Shown: piece after piece, positions 22,091 to 32,734 of the stretch | How positions within the stretch are numbered: the stretch's first letter is position 1 | Layout: each line of letters starts with the position of its first letter | Origin: Molanna angustata | Taxonomy: Eukaryota > Arthropoda > Insecta > Trichoptera > Molannidae | Assembly: GCA_963576475.1 (NCBI GenBank) | Contig: OY754981.1 | Span: forward strand, 1,225,546-1,289,545 | Length of the DNA: 64,000 nt | Reading direction: 5' to 3' | Position numbers and translations under genes: made by a program | Notes under the pieces: model-generated | The model's database searches: none | What the model saw: the letters and a program-made list of their open reading frames with translations, nothing else | Told to the model about the DNA's origin: nothing

Positions 22091-22290
22091 GATTTATCAC
22101 TACGCAACGGCGCGGCGGCCTTCTTGAATAGATTTATCACTACGCAACGGCGCGGCGGCCTTCTTGAATAGATTTATCACTACGCAACGGCGCGGCGGCC
22201 TTCTTGAATAGATTTATCACTACGCAACGGCGCGGCGGCCTTCTTGAATAGATTTATCACTACGCAACGGCGCGGCGGCCTTCTTGAATA
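22091..22290. repeat. Five identical copies of a GC-rich 40-bp unit
   Basis: The unit begins gatttatcactacgcaacgg and ends cttcttgaata. It occurs at 22091, 22131, 22171, 22211 and 22251 with no visible differences, in otherwise very AT-rich DNA. Read on the minus strand, the unit plus its flank (21955-22140) gives LFKKAAAPLRSDKSFEFGDG and then a hydrophobic stretch. The SDKSFEFGDG phrase loosely resembles the region around retroelement aspartic proteases, but that is weak. Since 40 is not a multiple of 3, the reading frame shifts from copy to copy. Confidence 0.95.
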
Positions 22291-23442
22291 GATAAAATTT
22301 GTTGAAGATTGCAATTTTAAATATCAGCTATTACGAAATGAAATACCGTACAATCGATTTTCTTTCATCTATATACACCCGTCGCCTCTATAATTAACAA
22401 GTAACAGATATCTCCGAGCTTTTTTATTATTTACTTTAGACTTCCAAATAACCCACTAAAAATGTAGTATGACACGCGACATGGCGTGTCACAAGAAAAT
22501 TGTATTAATACGTAAACATTGTACTTTTCTACAAATTGCCTATTGGCATAACCCATCAAATTTTTAATAATACATTTTATGTGTGTCATAGACATCAGAG
22601 ACAGTGAGTTATGGTCATATTGAGGACAATATTCAATTATGTCAACTTCACTCAAATATTAGTTACAATTTCTACAAATTGTATTGGAGAGTAACAACAC
22701 AATACTATGTACATACATTGTACATATTATGTCGGCATATAAAGTTTAACTCAATATTTGCTTGACTTATTCGACTTTTGTAATTGAATACTTGACCGAT
22801 TTCGGAGATCAATGCTTCTGGAATCGTTTAATAAGCATAGGTACATTATTTTTCTTTTCATTTTATATTTTTGTTAGGGAAATTTATAGCACAAATTATT
22901 TTATTGTAGGGTTTAAAAGCACACATTATATTTTTATAATGAATTTGAACCAAATTATAATTGGTTGGAAGATATTTCCAAATGGTAATAACCCCGCACC
23001 CCCCTCCCCAGTGTAAAATATATTTATATAATACAATGTTAAAAACAAAACATATTAAAGATAACTGCTTCACTAGACATAATGACCGATTCTTATGTAG
23101 AAAATATACAAATTGAAAAGAATTTTGTTAAGCAGTAATAAAGTAAGGTGCCTACCTATTTTAATAAGAAGTAATTTAGTCATATAGGGCAAAAGTATAC
23201 AAATAAAAAAAATATTAAGCGCTATGAAAAACGAGTGAGTTGTATCCAACACTAAACTCTCCACTACATAGTATGTCTAGGTATATTTTTCTTCTTGAAA
23301 GGTTGATAATCTCTAATAAGATTCCCAGAGGACAAAGGTTTTCACAATACACCATAAACACAAAAACATAGTCACGAAACTCATATTATGTACTCATATT
23401 ATATACGATACATGTTGAGAAATTTATGTAAAAAAATTGCAT
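22291..23442. other. No gene recognised, contains one dispersed motif copy
   Basis: AT-rich spacer. At 23227-23270 it carries the 'cgagtgagttgtatccaaca' version of the dispersed motif listed at 6549. No frame is convincing. Confidence 0.45.
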
Positions 23443-23575
23443 TATAATGTTCGCCAAACATCTTGAACGAACTTCCGGTTGCTAAGAGCGCAAATTTTGT
23501 CTTTTTGTTTCGTTGGTTTACGTGCAAATAGCCCCCCTTCTAGACTAAAAGTTCAAGATGTTTGGCTACAACTAT
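23443..23575. mobile_element. Small MITE, inverted ends GCCAAACATCTTGAAC
   Basis: cgccaaacatcttgaacg on the left faces gttcaagatgtttggct on the right, about 130 bases apart. A second copy in the opposite orientation is at 40751-40880 and shares the interior ('ccggttgc', 'tcgttggttt', 'cttctcgact'-like). Two independent copies with matched ends support a mobile non-autonomous element. Confidence 0.75.
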
Positions 23576-23582
23576 GTATACT

Positions 23583-23700
23583 AGCAAGATGAACATGTAT
23601 GAGACAATGTTGATGAGGCGATGGATATTATGTGTCAAGATAGAAGAATGCGGTGTTCGGTTTTCACTGCCTACCCCTCGAGGAAAACCGTAGTGGAGAG
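23583..23700 (+). mobile_element. LINE family C tail scrap
   Basis: Contains 'tgtgtcaagatagaagaatg' and 'ggtgttcggttttcactgcc' followed by 'taccc'. This is a diverged copy of the 3' end of family C, which reads 'tgtatgtcaagagagaggag...gcgttcggttctctctacct' at 27820-27870. No coding frame survives. Confidence 0.6.
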
Positions 23701-23764
23701 TTATGAATATAATTTACGAATCAGTCAATATTCGATAAGTCTATATTTTTATTTATTTTTCACT

Positions 23765-23935
23765 TATTTTATTTTTATACCTAAAAAGTTGCCACATTCT
23801 GGAGATTGATAATAAATTATCGTCTCACAGATCCAGACAGAAAATACAATACAAAAATATGTCTCCACCGGGAATTAAGCCCGTAACTTTTCGCTCAGGA
23901 ATCAGATATCTTACCAACTGAACCACGACATATCT
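23765..23935 (-). mobile_element. SINE1 copy
   Basis: Minus-strand SINE1 with 'gttgccacattctggaga', 'cgtctcacagatccagac' and the tRNA-like head at 23850-23935 containing 'accaactgaaccacga'. The 3' tail beyond 'gttgcc' is missing. Confidence 0.75.
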
Positions 23936-24279
23936 ACATATATTCAATAGCTAAATAGATCGTCAAAAATGTGTGATTATAATCAGTTAGGTGAAATATC
24001 GCATCAACAGAAAACGCGTTATAAATTACATGTAATAAAATTCTGTTTGTACAACGAATTGGACAGTTATAATTTAGGTTTGTGACTAAACCACGCCTCT
24101 CATTAAACCGTCCACCAATCACAGCACGACGTTGCTGACAATCTAAGTGGATCATTTATCTTGATCACAACAATGACTCGCCATTCTATTTACTGTACGA
24201 TTCATACAATATTTACCAAAAATATACTACACATTTTGCATCGAAATATTTATATTAGTTTGATCGCATTATTTTATAA

Positions 24280-25030
24280 AAACGAATCGGTTGTGACCAA
24301 CGCGATACTCTTCACTACCAAGTCACTCTACAAAGTATTAAAAGATTCTTCTTTCTCATTAGCGCTTTTGTCCCGTTTCTATCGAGGTACGCTTTGACCA
24401 TGATCCTGGAATTGGTGAGTCTGGTTATTACATTGAAGCGACTGCCATCTGACATTCGTAACCCTTAGAAAGGAAAACCAGAAAATTGGATCATGGCTAC
24501 ACAAAGCTAGTGATATAAATTCGCATATGGATTTTTTGAAAATCCAGAAGTGCGTGCCCCGCCCGGATTCAAATCGTCGACCTCACGCATGTGAGGCAAC
24601 GACCTTACCGCTGGGCTATCACCGCTCTATCAAAGTATTCAAAGATTGTAGGCATATGTTTCAGCATTTCATTGAAATGAGTTTGTTAAATTATTTTTGA
24701 TTTGATTTTTTTATTTTAAATAATTGGTAATTTTTCAATGCCGTTTTATTAAAGTGATGTGCATTTTTACCAATTTTAAAATAAAAAAATCAAATTTCAA
24801 GTTTCCCGAGCTTGGGGTCACTTTGAAATATTTGACAGTTGAAAAAAAATTGAGAAGCACTATTCAGATATCGCTCAAAATCTAAAGAGGTCTAAGGGAG
24901 TATTAATTTTAAAAGAATCGAATGAGTAATTTAGTATATAAACGATAAATTCGTACATAATACGAAGCACACACTCACCGATATACTAGTTGATAATTAC
25001 AGTAAAAAAAATAACCTTAAAAATTGCAAA
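24280..25030 (+). repeat. Dispersed repeat R-B, copy 1, split by a tRNA-like insert
   Basis: The short motif 'cgaatcggttgtgaccaacg' starts the copy. The main body at 24634-25030 matches 44285-44755 along its length with moderate divergence, including an unbroken 'gcttggggtcactttgaaat' and 'atttgacagtt'. A tRNA-like SINE sits between at 24540-24632. No protein is encoded. It is probably an old non-autonomous transposon. Confidence 0.75.
24540..24632 (-). mobile_element. tRNA-like SINE head (single copy here)
   Basis: On the minus strand agagcggtgatagcccagcg reads as an A-box region and 'gatttgaatccgg' as a B box. Between them is a plausible anticodon arm with 'tcacatgcgtga'. It is unlike SINE1-3. 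The cloverleaf is degenerate, so a functional tRNA is unlikely. Confidence 0.6.
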
Positions 25031-25617
25031 TCCATTTGAAAAATCGAGAATGATTTTGTAATATTGTTTTCATTTTTCTTAATTTTATGTCGTCCTTTTT
25101 AATAAAATAGGCACCTACTTTATTATTCTGTAATGACTCAACAATATATAGGTATAAAATATATTTTTAATTAAATCTATATGGCTCCTCTTCAAAAGTT
25201 AAACTATCCATAAATTCAGTTTGTTCATTAAAACATTTCAAAATTAATTTCGGTGACTTTTATGACCTGCGAATATTGTCTGAGTTTCGGGTAATACCTA
25301 TCACGAAGATAGCAGTTTGGCTGAAAACCTCCCACTACTGGGAGACGAACAAACTATCACAAGTCTGGAAAGTTCTGGCTTCGTGGAAATGCAAAGTGGC
25401 ATCGTAAACTATAAACTTAATTAAATCGCGGAAGGTTCCGCCAACTTTGTCTACAGTCTCAAGCTTTACATTAAATAGTTCTGGGACGGCTCACCAACGA
25501 CAGTTAACCGCCAATATAGCTTAAGTTTCGTTTTTAGTTTTAACATAAAGCAACATGTATAAATAATCTATTGGTAGTTTTTATTTTTCGTACACAATAA
25601 ACTGATGATTTCAACTC
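25031..25617. other. No gene recognised
   Basis: Spacer of mixed composition. The part from 25260 to 25500 is less AT-rich, but no motif was found in either strand. Confidence 0.4.
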
Positions 25618-25926
25618 ACAGCAGTTGAAATTAGCTGTGAGGCGCTGGCTTAGAATAGTGCTTCCATTCTTTTAAACCATTGTTTTCGAGTGTCCCGTAA
25701 GAGCCGGGTAATCGAAAATACAACAGGCAACAATAACATCTCACATAGTTCAGCAATGAGGTTCACCACCCAATCTGAATGTAGTGCCTTTTTTGGTGAA
25801 ACGAGACTGGTGTGTGGGTATACATAAATGTGTTGTTCTCCCTTTTATAAGGCAATGCACACCCGCACACCTTTCGCTGGTTACCCCACATTGTGGGATA
25901 TGCCGTGATGGTATGAATGAATGAAT
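25618..25926 (+). mobile_element. Repeat R-C (SINE-like), best-oriented copy
   Basis: The plus strand carries 'agaatagtgcttccattctt', 'gggtaatcgaaaatacaaca', 'gcacacccgcacacctttcg' and ends 'gatatgccgtgatggtatga' plus (GAAT)n. Diverged copies on the minus strand are at 53105-53594, 55650-55790 and 63883-64000. Its last bases 'gccgtgatggtatgaatg' closely match the 3' end of LINE family C ('ggcgttatggtatgtatg' at 27883), a pattern known for SINEs mobilised by a partner LINE. No polymerase III promoter was found. Confidence 0.65.
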
Positions 25927-25940
25927 GTGTTGAAATAACT

Positions 25941-26296
25941 GAGAAAAATACTTTTATAAAGATTGTGGAGGAGACGATTCAACCACGAATTAGAGGCACT
26001 GTATGTCGAACCTAACATTGTACAATTCATTAAAATAAGAAGACTGCAATGGTTGAGCCATGTCCACAAGGATGAGTGATGATCGTACTCGCAACAAAGT
26101 TTTAAACATCACACCAGACGGAAGAAAAAGCAGGGGCAGACCAAAAATGAGATGACTGGATGATGTGGAGGCTGATATACGAGCGCTGGGCCTTACCAAC
26201 TGGAAGAGAGCCGCAGAGTGCAGAGAGAAATGGCGACGGATTTTGAAGGAGGCCAGGGCCCCTAACGGGCTGTAGGGACAATGATGATGATGATGA
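25941..26296 (+). mobile_element. LINE C-terminal fragment with (GAT)n tail and candidate TSD
   Basis: The plus strand, with frameshifts, reads RFNHELEALYVEPNIVQFIK, RRLQWLSHV, DGRKSRGRPKMR, a stop, and LDDVEADIRALGLTNWKRAA plus EKWRRILKEA. This is a GRPxxRWxDDV-type LINE end. It finishes in five to six GAT units (26281-26298). The flanks tgttgaaataact (25928-25940) and tgttaaaataatt (26297-26309) differ at two positions and may be an aged target duplication. It inserted next to the tail of the R-C repeat. Confidence 0.82.
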
Positions 26297-26309
26297 TGTT
26301 AAAATAATT

Positions 26310-27652
26310 AGTATGCGTCCAAATAGGTGTGAACTAAAATTAAGAACGTTTTGACAGTTGACTCGATTAAAATGTGCTTATAGAAAAGGGAATTAAACTA
26401 ATTTATTACTTACTTCAAGTAAGAACGTTCTTAGATAGGAACATTCCTATTTCATCGTTATAAAATATAATCTTGGACTAAATTTATTTATTTAATTAAG
26501 ATTTGTTATACGGTAATAACACAACACACATAATATTTAAACATGATATCAACCATAAAAAATCAACCGTGCGCACAAACATCCCACAAGGCACTGCCTG
26601 TTTGTGGGTAAACCAATTAAAATATAGACAAAATTATTTTGTAAGAAACATTGGATAAAAAAAGGAAATAAAGTGCTAGCGCAAGACATAAGTACAAACA
26701 ATATAAAGAAAACAACGTATAGACATAAAACATACATACACATAGATCAATAGATAGTTATAAACCAAACAGTAGACCAACAGCGGTCCTATAAAATATA
26801 AAACCCGCAGTCGACAGTAACAATACTTGGCAAGTACAAAGATATGTATGTCTTAAGTTTAAAAGTTTCAATTAAAATAAACAAAAACAACATTGATCTT
26901 TTACACAGGGACAGCAGTTTAAGAAGATGGAGTAGGAAAGCATCTATTTTAGTCGGAACGTTCTGAAGAAGTTGTAGAATCGGACGTATTATTTTTATTT
27001 CTACCCCATCGAGGTAACTTTCTAGCGACATTTGCATTGGAATAAGATTTAACAAATTTAGGCGATTAAAATTATCCCGCGAACGATCCTGTTATGATTA
27101 GTTTGGCAAGTTCTCCCGGCCAAATAGTATGCTCACCACCAGAGGCAGCTACGAAACTCTGATGCTAATTAAGCTCCAAACTTTACAGGCAATATTCATA
27201 ACAGATAACTCTCGTGTCTATGAGATATAAGCTACTCACATAGATACTATTTCATAAATTACGATCTTAATTTTATGATCACCTCTCTGGATATGAGCAG
27301 CACTTTAAATTATAAGGAGAGGGATCAAAGGTTACAAACCATTTTAAATATTGCTCTTGTAAAATTATTGTTATTATTATTGGAGAAAAACCAAACTAAG
27401 ATTTGATTTATTAATATTGGATCAAGTGAACTATTACTGATATTAAAAAAACAATAAACACGATCCAAAAAATATTGATTTCTATACACACTGTTGTAGT
27501 TCGCTACTTCCACCACCACCCACTCTGCAAATAGGGACAGTAAACGGCCCTTTAGAGGGTCTGTTTATTGCTAGGTTTTAAATATTAATTGATTATTTGA
27601 AAGTTTTACTAGGCGTGTTCAATAATTGATTTATGCATCTCAACAAACAACT
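26310..27652. other. No gene recognised; fragments of a palindromic MITE at left
   Basis: At 26320-26475 pieces such as 'aagaacgttcttagatagga' and 'cgttataaaatataatctt' match arms of the hairpin element at 51432-51809. The rest to 27652 is AT-rich and unrecognised. Confidence 0.45.
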
Positions 27653-27908
27653 GACAAAAAAAGTATACAAGGCTGATAAAAGTGGAACGAAAAGTAGAGG
27701 TCGGCCAAGAAAAAGTTGGCACGATCACATAAATGGGATTTTGAAAGATGGTGATGTTAGAAGTAAGAATAATAGAAGAGCGTGTATGAGACGATGTATG
27801 GACGTGAATGAAGCGAGGAATGTATGTCAAGAGAGAGGAGTCTGGCGTTCGGTTCTCTCTACCTACCCCAAATAGGGAAATGGCGTTATGGTATGTATGT
27901 ATGTATGT
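27653..27908 (+). mobile_element. LINE family C 3' end with exact 11-bp target duplication
   Basis: An open frame with no internal stop (from 27633 to 27875) reads KKVYKADKSGTKSRGRPRKS, WHDHINGILKDGDVRSKNNR and RACMRRCMDVNEARNVCQER, ending SVLSTYPK. This is the end of an insect non-LTR reverse transcriptase. The DNA finishes with a (TATG)n tail. AACAAACAACT occurs exactly at 27642-27652 and 27909-27919, directly bounding the fragment, so this is a clear 5'-truncated insertion of about 256 bases. It is likely one of the younger insertions here. Confidence 0.92.
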
Positions 27909-27919
27909 AACAAACAACT

Positions 27920-28535
27920 CCCTCTAAATATTAATTCATCTCAAATACAAAGAAATGTTTTGGGTCAACTGAATGAAAAAGATTACTTACTGAAATCCAT
28001 AATTTTATTCACAAATAACAATCTTTGATTTAATTGATTAATTTACAATAAGATTTTATAATTTCACACGGCTGATAAAATAACGATTGACGCTTACATT
28101 GACAGATCGAGAGAGCAATGGCGGGCGAAGGAATAAAAGACTATTTATATTTTTACGATTATTCTGGAATGTTCCATAGATGAGTGTTGCCACGTTAATA
28201 AATATTTTCGCTTTGAATCTTAGCAAATCACCACAGCCCCATCAAAAAAATACATAGCACGAAAACTAGCTCATTGAGTCCTCTATATTGGCAATATCGG
28301 CAGCAATTGTGTAACTTACGTGTGTGATTGAATATGAGCTCATGTAATTTTGTGTGCATCCATACTTGGACGTCCAGCACTCATAACAATAACCAATATT
28401 GTTTTCTTTTTATGAAAATTGTAAGCTGGATGTCTTTCGATGTACCTTTTTTTAATAAAATAAATAAAATAGTGCAAAAAGAACAATCGACCAATGTGAA
28501 TGGAAGATTCACACTCGCTCGGACTGTCATTGACT
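27920..28535. other. No gene recognised
   Basis: AT-rich spacer between a young LINE insertion and a hairpin MITE. The plus frame at 28328-28603 runs into the hairpin and is accidental. Confidence 0.45.
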
Positions 28536-28725
28536 TCAGGGGGGCAAGTCTGGTTCAATCGGCGAAATCAAAACCCTCACGATTACCCATATCATGGATA
28601 TAATTATTATATGGAGTTCTATAATATCTTTAAATATCACAGAACTCCATACGATAATTATATGCATGATATGGGTAATCACTAGGGTTTTGATTTCGCT
28701 GGTCGAACCAGACTTGCCCCCCTGA
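28536..28725. mobile_element. Hairpin MITE, ends TCAGGGGGGCAAGTCTGGTT
   Basis: The left end tcaggggggcaagtctggtt pairs exactly with the right end, and the arms continue to pair through 'gaaatcaaaaccct', 'tacccatatcatg' and 'ataattat.atggagttct' up to a small loop near 28630. Related copies are at 49199-49386 (full, more diverged), 37538-37619 and 38026-38125 (left arms only). It has no coding content. Confidence 0.85.
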
Positions 28726-28879
28726 TATCCTTGAAAAGAAAAGCATCAGAGATGTGACCAAGATCTCCATTAAAAATAAAATTATAAACACTATTTTTTT
28801 GTTTGTTTATTTACCCATTTTATTAATTGAACAACAGCACTATTCATACGTATCCATGGCACAGAATTTCTGAGTTCGT

Positions 28880-28985
28880 CGTTCAAAGTAATAAGAGGTC
28901 GGGGGCGCCCAATAAAAGGATGGCACGACAATGTAAGCGATATTCTGAAAGACGGAAATGTATGTCATTCAAAGTATGTAAATTC
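28880..28985 (+). mobile_element. LINE family C internal scrap
   Basis: The plus strand reads KVIRGRGRPIKGWHDNVSDI and LKDGNV, matching GRPRKSWHDHINGILKDGDV of family C at 27700. It is diverged, lacks the family's 3' tail, and runs straight into a different LINE end. Confidence 0.75.
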
Positions 28986-29280
28986 ATCAAGAATATGGAA
29001 TAGTTGAGTCGCGATATTGCGTTGTCTAACTCACTTTGTATTTTCAAGAATAAACTAAAGAAAGCTTTTCCTCTCCTTGTCCTTTCCCAATCCTTTTTTT
29101 TTGTTATGAAGTGTTTTTTTTGTTTTTAATTTTAATCCTACTGAAATATATTTTCCTAAACTTGTTTTTTTTGTTGTATTTTCGTAATCAATCTTTCTGT
29201 TGCTATATATATTATATAATGTTGTAATACCTATCTTGTCTTATTCTTAACAATGTATAAATTAGGACTAGATCATATTA
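28986..29280 (+). mobile_element. LINE family F 3' end and UTR
   Basis: 'RIWNS' followed after a frame break by FKNKLKKAFPLLV resembles the jockey/CR1 terminus 'xLWNxLP...FKxxLKxxL'. The T-rich stretch to about 29250, with 'aatgtataaattaggactag', looks like its 3' untranslated region. SINE1 begins right after it at 29283. Confidence 0.6.
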
Positions 29281-29282
29281 TG

Positions 29283-29510
29283 TCGGTCTTCGTGGCTCAG
29301 TTGGTTAGATATCTGACTGCTGAGCCAAAGGTCTCGGGTTCGATTCCCGTTGAAGACACAGTTTTTAATTGTGTTTTCAGTCTGGATCTGTGAGACGATT
29401 AATATCGTAAGTCTCCAGAATGTGGCAACTTGTTATTGGGTGCGTGTTAAATTAATATTTGACATAGTACCTGTTGGTTGCCCGAGAAACAATATTAAAT
29501 AAATAAATAA
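29283..29510 (+). mobile_element. SINE1, best preserved copy
   Basis: The head folds as a tRNA. Acceptor halves GTCTTC (29286-29291) and GAAGAC (29352-29357) are complementary, with an A box 'tggctcagttggttaga' and B box 'gggttcgattcccg'. The tRNA-unrelated body has 'agtctggatctgtgagacga' and 'cagaatgtggcaacttgtta'. It ends 'gcccgagaaacaatatt' plus (AAAT)n. This is the reference for the other SINE1 copies in the window. Confidence 0.9.
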
Positions 29511-29529
29511 TCTAATAATAGACACTTCA

Positions 29530-29690
29530 TTGCAGGCTACGCAAGTTTATTGCCATACGTCAACTTCTTCCAATTAACCAGTGTTTCCAGCCCAGAGAAA
29601 CAAGAACTGCTTGGGAAATAGATTAAAACAAATTTCCCATCTACCTGGGGATCGAATCCAAGACGCCCGCACAGAAACCAAACGGCTTAT
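29530..29690 (-). mobile_element. SINE3 copy
   Basis: Minus-strand copy with the tail 'ttattgccatacgtcaactt', body 'cagtgtttccagcccagaga' and tRNA-like head at 29640-29690 containing 'gggatcgaatccaagacgcc'. Matches 37628-37797 in reverse. Confidence 0.7.
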
Positions 29691-29831
29691 AATCTTAATC
29701 TACATTCAAACAGACAATAAAATCGTTGTGATCAATGTTTAGAATGAAATTGTTATAAATATTTGTATAAATTAACATAATTGATTTATTCATTTTAATG
29801 ATTTCCAAAGACTGAAACTAATCAATCAGGC

Positions 29832-29886
29832 GGGCATATTGCCATCAGGCAGGTAACCAATCTACCTGCCTGATGGCAATATGCCC
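29832..29886. other. Perfect 24-bp stem, 7-nt loop hairpin
   Basis: gggcatattgccatcaggca plus ggta (29832-29855) is exactly complementary to 29863-29886, across the loop accaatc. Two more pairs extend the stem after one mismatch. The size resembles a small-RNA precursor, or it may be the remnant of a foldback element. It lies just left of the family D LINE insertion. There is no evidence of transcription. Confidence 0.85.
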
Positions 29887-29928
29887 ACCAGTGTGCATTA
29901 TATTTGTTCATATTATGTACAAGAAGAT

Positions 29929-30491
29929 GCCCAGGTGGACGAGGATGTCAACCACCGCGTCAATGTGGCGTGGCTGAAGTGGAGATCTCTCTCTGGCGTA
30001 CTATGCGACAAAAGAATGCCTATACAAACTAAGGCAAAATATACAAAACAGTCGTAAAACCTGCAATGTTATACGGATCTGAGTGCTGGACAATATTAAA
30101 AAAGCACGCACAACAACTGCACACGACTGAAATGAAGATGTTGCGCTGGGCAGGTGGTGTAACACGCCTTGACATAGTTCGCAACGAGTACGTCAGAGGA
30201 TCTTTTAAGGTAGCCCCAATAGAGGAGGAATTGAAAGAGGGCAGACAACGATGGTATGGCCAAGTCATGCGAAGGAAGGACACCTACTCCGTCAAAACTG
30301 TGCTCGGTATCCCCTCGAAAACACGAGGAAGAGGCAGACCGCCGGCGACATGGTGGACGAGTATCGAGAGGGAGCTGGCGGCACAAGGTGTCCCACAGGA
30401 GACGACCCAAAGTCGCAGATTATGGCGACTGATGATTTGGAGGCCCGACCCCGGATGAACTGGGATAGAGGGAGAGGAAATGATGATGATG
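29929..30491 (+). mobile_element. LINE family D 3' end with 14-bp target duplication
   Basis: The plus strand reads AQVDEDVNHRVNVAWLKWRS, LSGVLCDKRMPIQTKAKIYK (one frameshift), then a 130-codon frame with PAMLYGSECWTILKKHAQQL, HTTEMKMLRWAGGVTRLDIV, RRWYGQVMRRK-type and RGRGRPPATWWTSIERELAA blocks. This is the carboxyl third of a common animal LINE. It ends in (GAT)n. ATGTACAAGAAGAT (29915-29928) and ATGTACTAGAAGAT (30492-30505) differ at one base and bound the insertion. A 5'-truncated, nearly intact tail. Confidence 0.9.
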
Positions 30492-30505
30492 ATGTACTAG
30501 AAGAT

Positions 30506-32046
30506 AAATAAAGAAATAAATATAACTATAGAGTTTTACTGTCTAAACGCTGTCTCAATTCCAATAATCAAAAATCTAAAATGACATAATATAACCTTCC
30601 TCACTAGCATCAGAAAGTTTATTAGTATAAATTGACAATGATACAGTAATAATATATCAGTCTTAGTATGAAGACACTGTGTGAAACCTCATGTAGGCTA
30701 AACAGTATTAACTAAAAGCAATAATAGATTTAAAGGAATACCTTGAAAACCTACACACAGTATACAAACATCAAATATCTAATGTTCTACGGGGAAAAAA
30801 ATCAATGTTAGCTAAGATCGTTAAAAAAATAATCTTGCCTGTTTCTGAATCATCACATACAATTATACAGTTTTATTGGGACCTTCGATATAAATAAAAA
30901 TGTTTTTGCGTCAGTATTTTTGTGTCAGTTTAGGTTGGCAGAGATAATAATCGAAAGTTGTAGATGCACGTGAGTTCCTATCCTAACTGACATACAGTAT
31001 TGCAGAAGCAACTAATTTTTTTAATATCTTTAAAAAACAAAAAAATAAACATACTAAAACATCTTTGAAACATAATTTCATCAAACGACACAATATTGAA
31101 AACAATTGTGGTAAAGTTTTGGTTATTTCATTGAAAATAAGTTTGCTATAACACTATATAGAATAATTTTATACACAAGTATTTTATATTTCACCGAATC
31201 CCATAAGGCGATATTTTACTGGGGTCAACTGTGTTTGAATTTTACAACTTTAAATGTGTTATTATTACCCGAAATTGTGAAATTCTTCAAATTGAAAGTC
31301 ATCATAAACAAAAGATTGAATTAAATTCAACTTTTAACCAAAAGTTCTTGCTGGAATTCCATTTCAATTAATAAAAATACACATTATTAATGAAATTAAT
31401 TTAAAAAATCCGTCTCCAAAAACAGCTACAGTAAAAACATAAAACAAAAATAAATAAAACGATAATAATGCAGTAAAAAAACACATTAATTTTACATCAA
31501 ATGCAACACAAATGTATGACTAAAAACATAGGTTGTCAAATATTTATTTACATCAAACACAAACATACCAACAATCCGTCGAGTGATTTCCATGTTTGGC
31601 GCCGATTTCAAAAAGTGATTTGAATATTTTATAATGGATGACATGATTAAATCTTGCCCAAATTGAAATTGAACCAATCAGAAGATAACCCCTTTCTAAT
31701 GAAAAAATAATAATCGAAATTGAACAACGTGTTAAAATGTAATTGTTAAACAAATACATAAAAAAACATGTCGAATTGATAACCTCCGTTTTTTGGAAGT
31801 CAGTTAAAGATAAAATAAAAACACTACTTTACACATAAATTTATTTTTAACAGATTTTCAATTATCTCAATAGCTCGAGACGAAGTTGGAATATTTATAA
31901 AAATCCAATGTTTGCGCATATGCAATAATAAAAATATTCGACCTAAATTTATTCAAAAAAACTATTTATATTTATAGATAAATTATATTTTTACCTACTC
32001 ATCTTATGAAACACTGCAGCTTTTTTAAGGTGCGAATTCATGCTCT
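30506..32046. other. No gene recognised; contains an R-A scrap
   Basis: AT-rich throughout. At 31855-31920 'tctcaatagctcgagacgaa' and 'gttggaatattta' match the end of repeat R-A, followed by 'caatgtttgcgcatatgca', also found beside the hairpin at 16055. Overlapping minus frames at 31492-31759 show no domain. Confidence 0.5.
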
Positions 32047-32607
32047 ATGGGCCGGTATTAGTACAGTCGGTCCTCAACTCATTGAGTTTGTTAAACTCAA
32101 GATTAATGTTAAGGGGAGATTGAATCCATTTCCGTATTACAGTGCAATATGACATGTCAGTTACTAAATCTTCAATTATAGACATATTTTACTTTTTCTG
32201 TGGTTATTATCTGTCAAATTTTAAATAACCTCAAATAATGCGAACTACAAAACGGGACGCTACGACTTGAAATACTATTGATTTAGATATAGTATTGATA
32301 TAGTATTTCATAATATTGATATAGTATTTCAAGTAATAATGCTTTTAAATGCCTATATTCGTTTCAATATGGCTGTCAGTTTGTTTTGTTGTGTGACGTC
32401 ACCGTCGATACAACTAACGCATCTAGTGATAGAACACTGAAACTACACGCGCAACCAGTCGAGAAATGACAGTTGACTTACCGTTAAGTACTTAATCCGC
32501 CAGAAACGTTGAGTTAAATAGTGACGTATTTGAGGGAAGATTAGGCCTAAACCTATTTTTGTAAAACTTGAGTTTAGCTCTTAAACTGAGACTGTAATAT
32601 TGGCCCT
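32047..32607. mobile_element. DNA transposon relic with inverted ends GGGCCxxTATTA
   Basis: Left end gggccggtattagtacagtc and right end, read inward, agggccaatattacagtctc align well, followed by further inverted similarity ('cattgagttt...aaactcaag' and 'gagctaaactcaagttt'). TATG flanks both sides and may be the target duplication. The right terminal block is itself repeated at 32614-32645. The interior shows no transposase. Confidence 0.6.
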
Positions 32608-32734
32608 ATGAATCTCTTAAAATGAGACTGTAATATTGGCCCAATGAATGTATCTTGGCAATCCCTAAAATAAATTTATACAACAACTGGTCTAGATGTT
32701 AGATTACATCATCAGCATTAAAAGGGAAACATTT

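Noticed and set aside
29283..29360. Functional tRNA gene
   Set aside because: The head lacks a complete cloverleaf and is joined to a SINE body found in several other copies.
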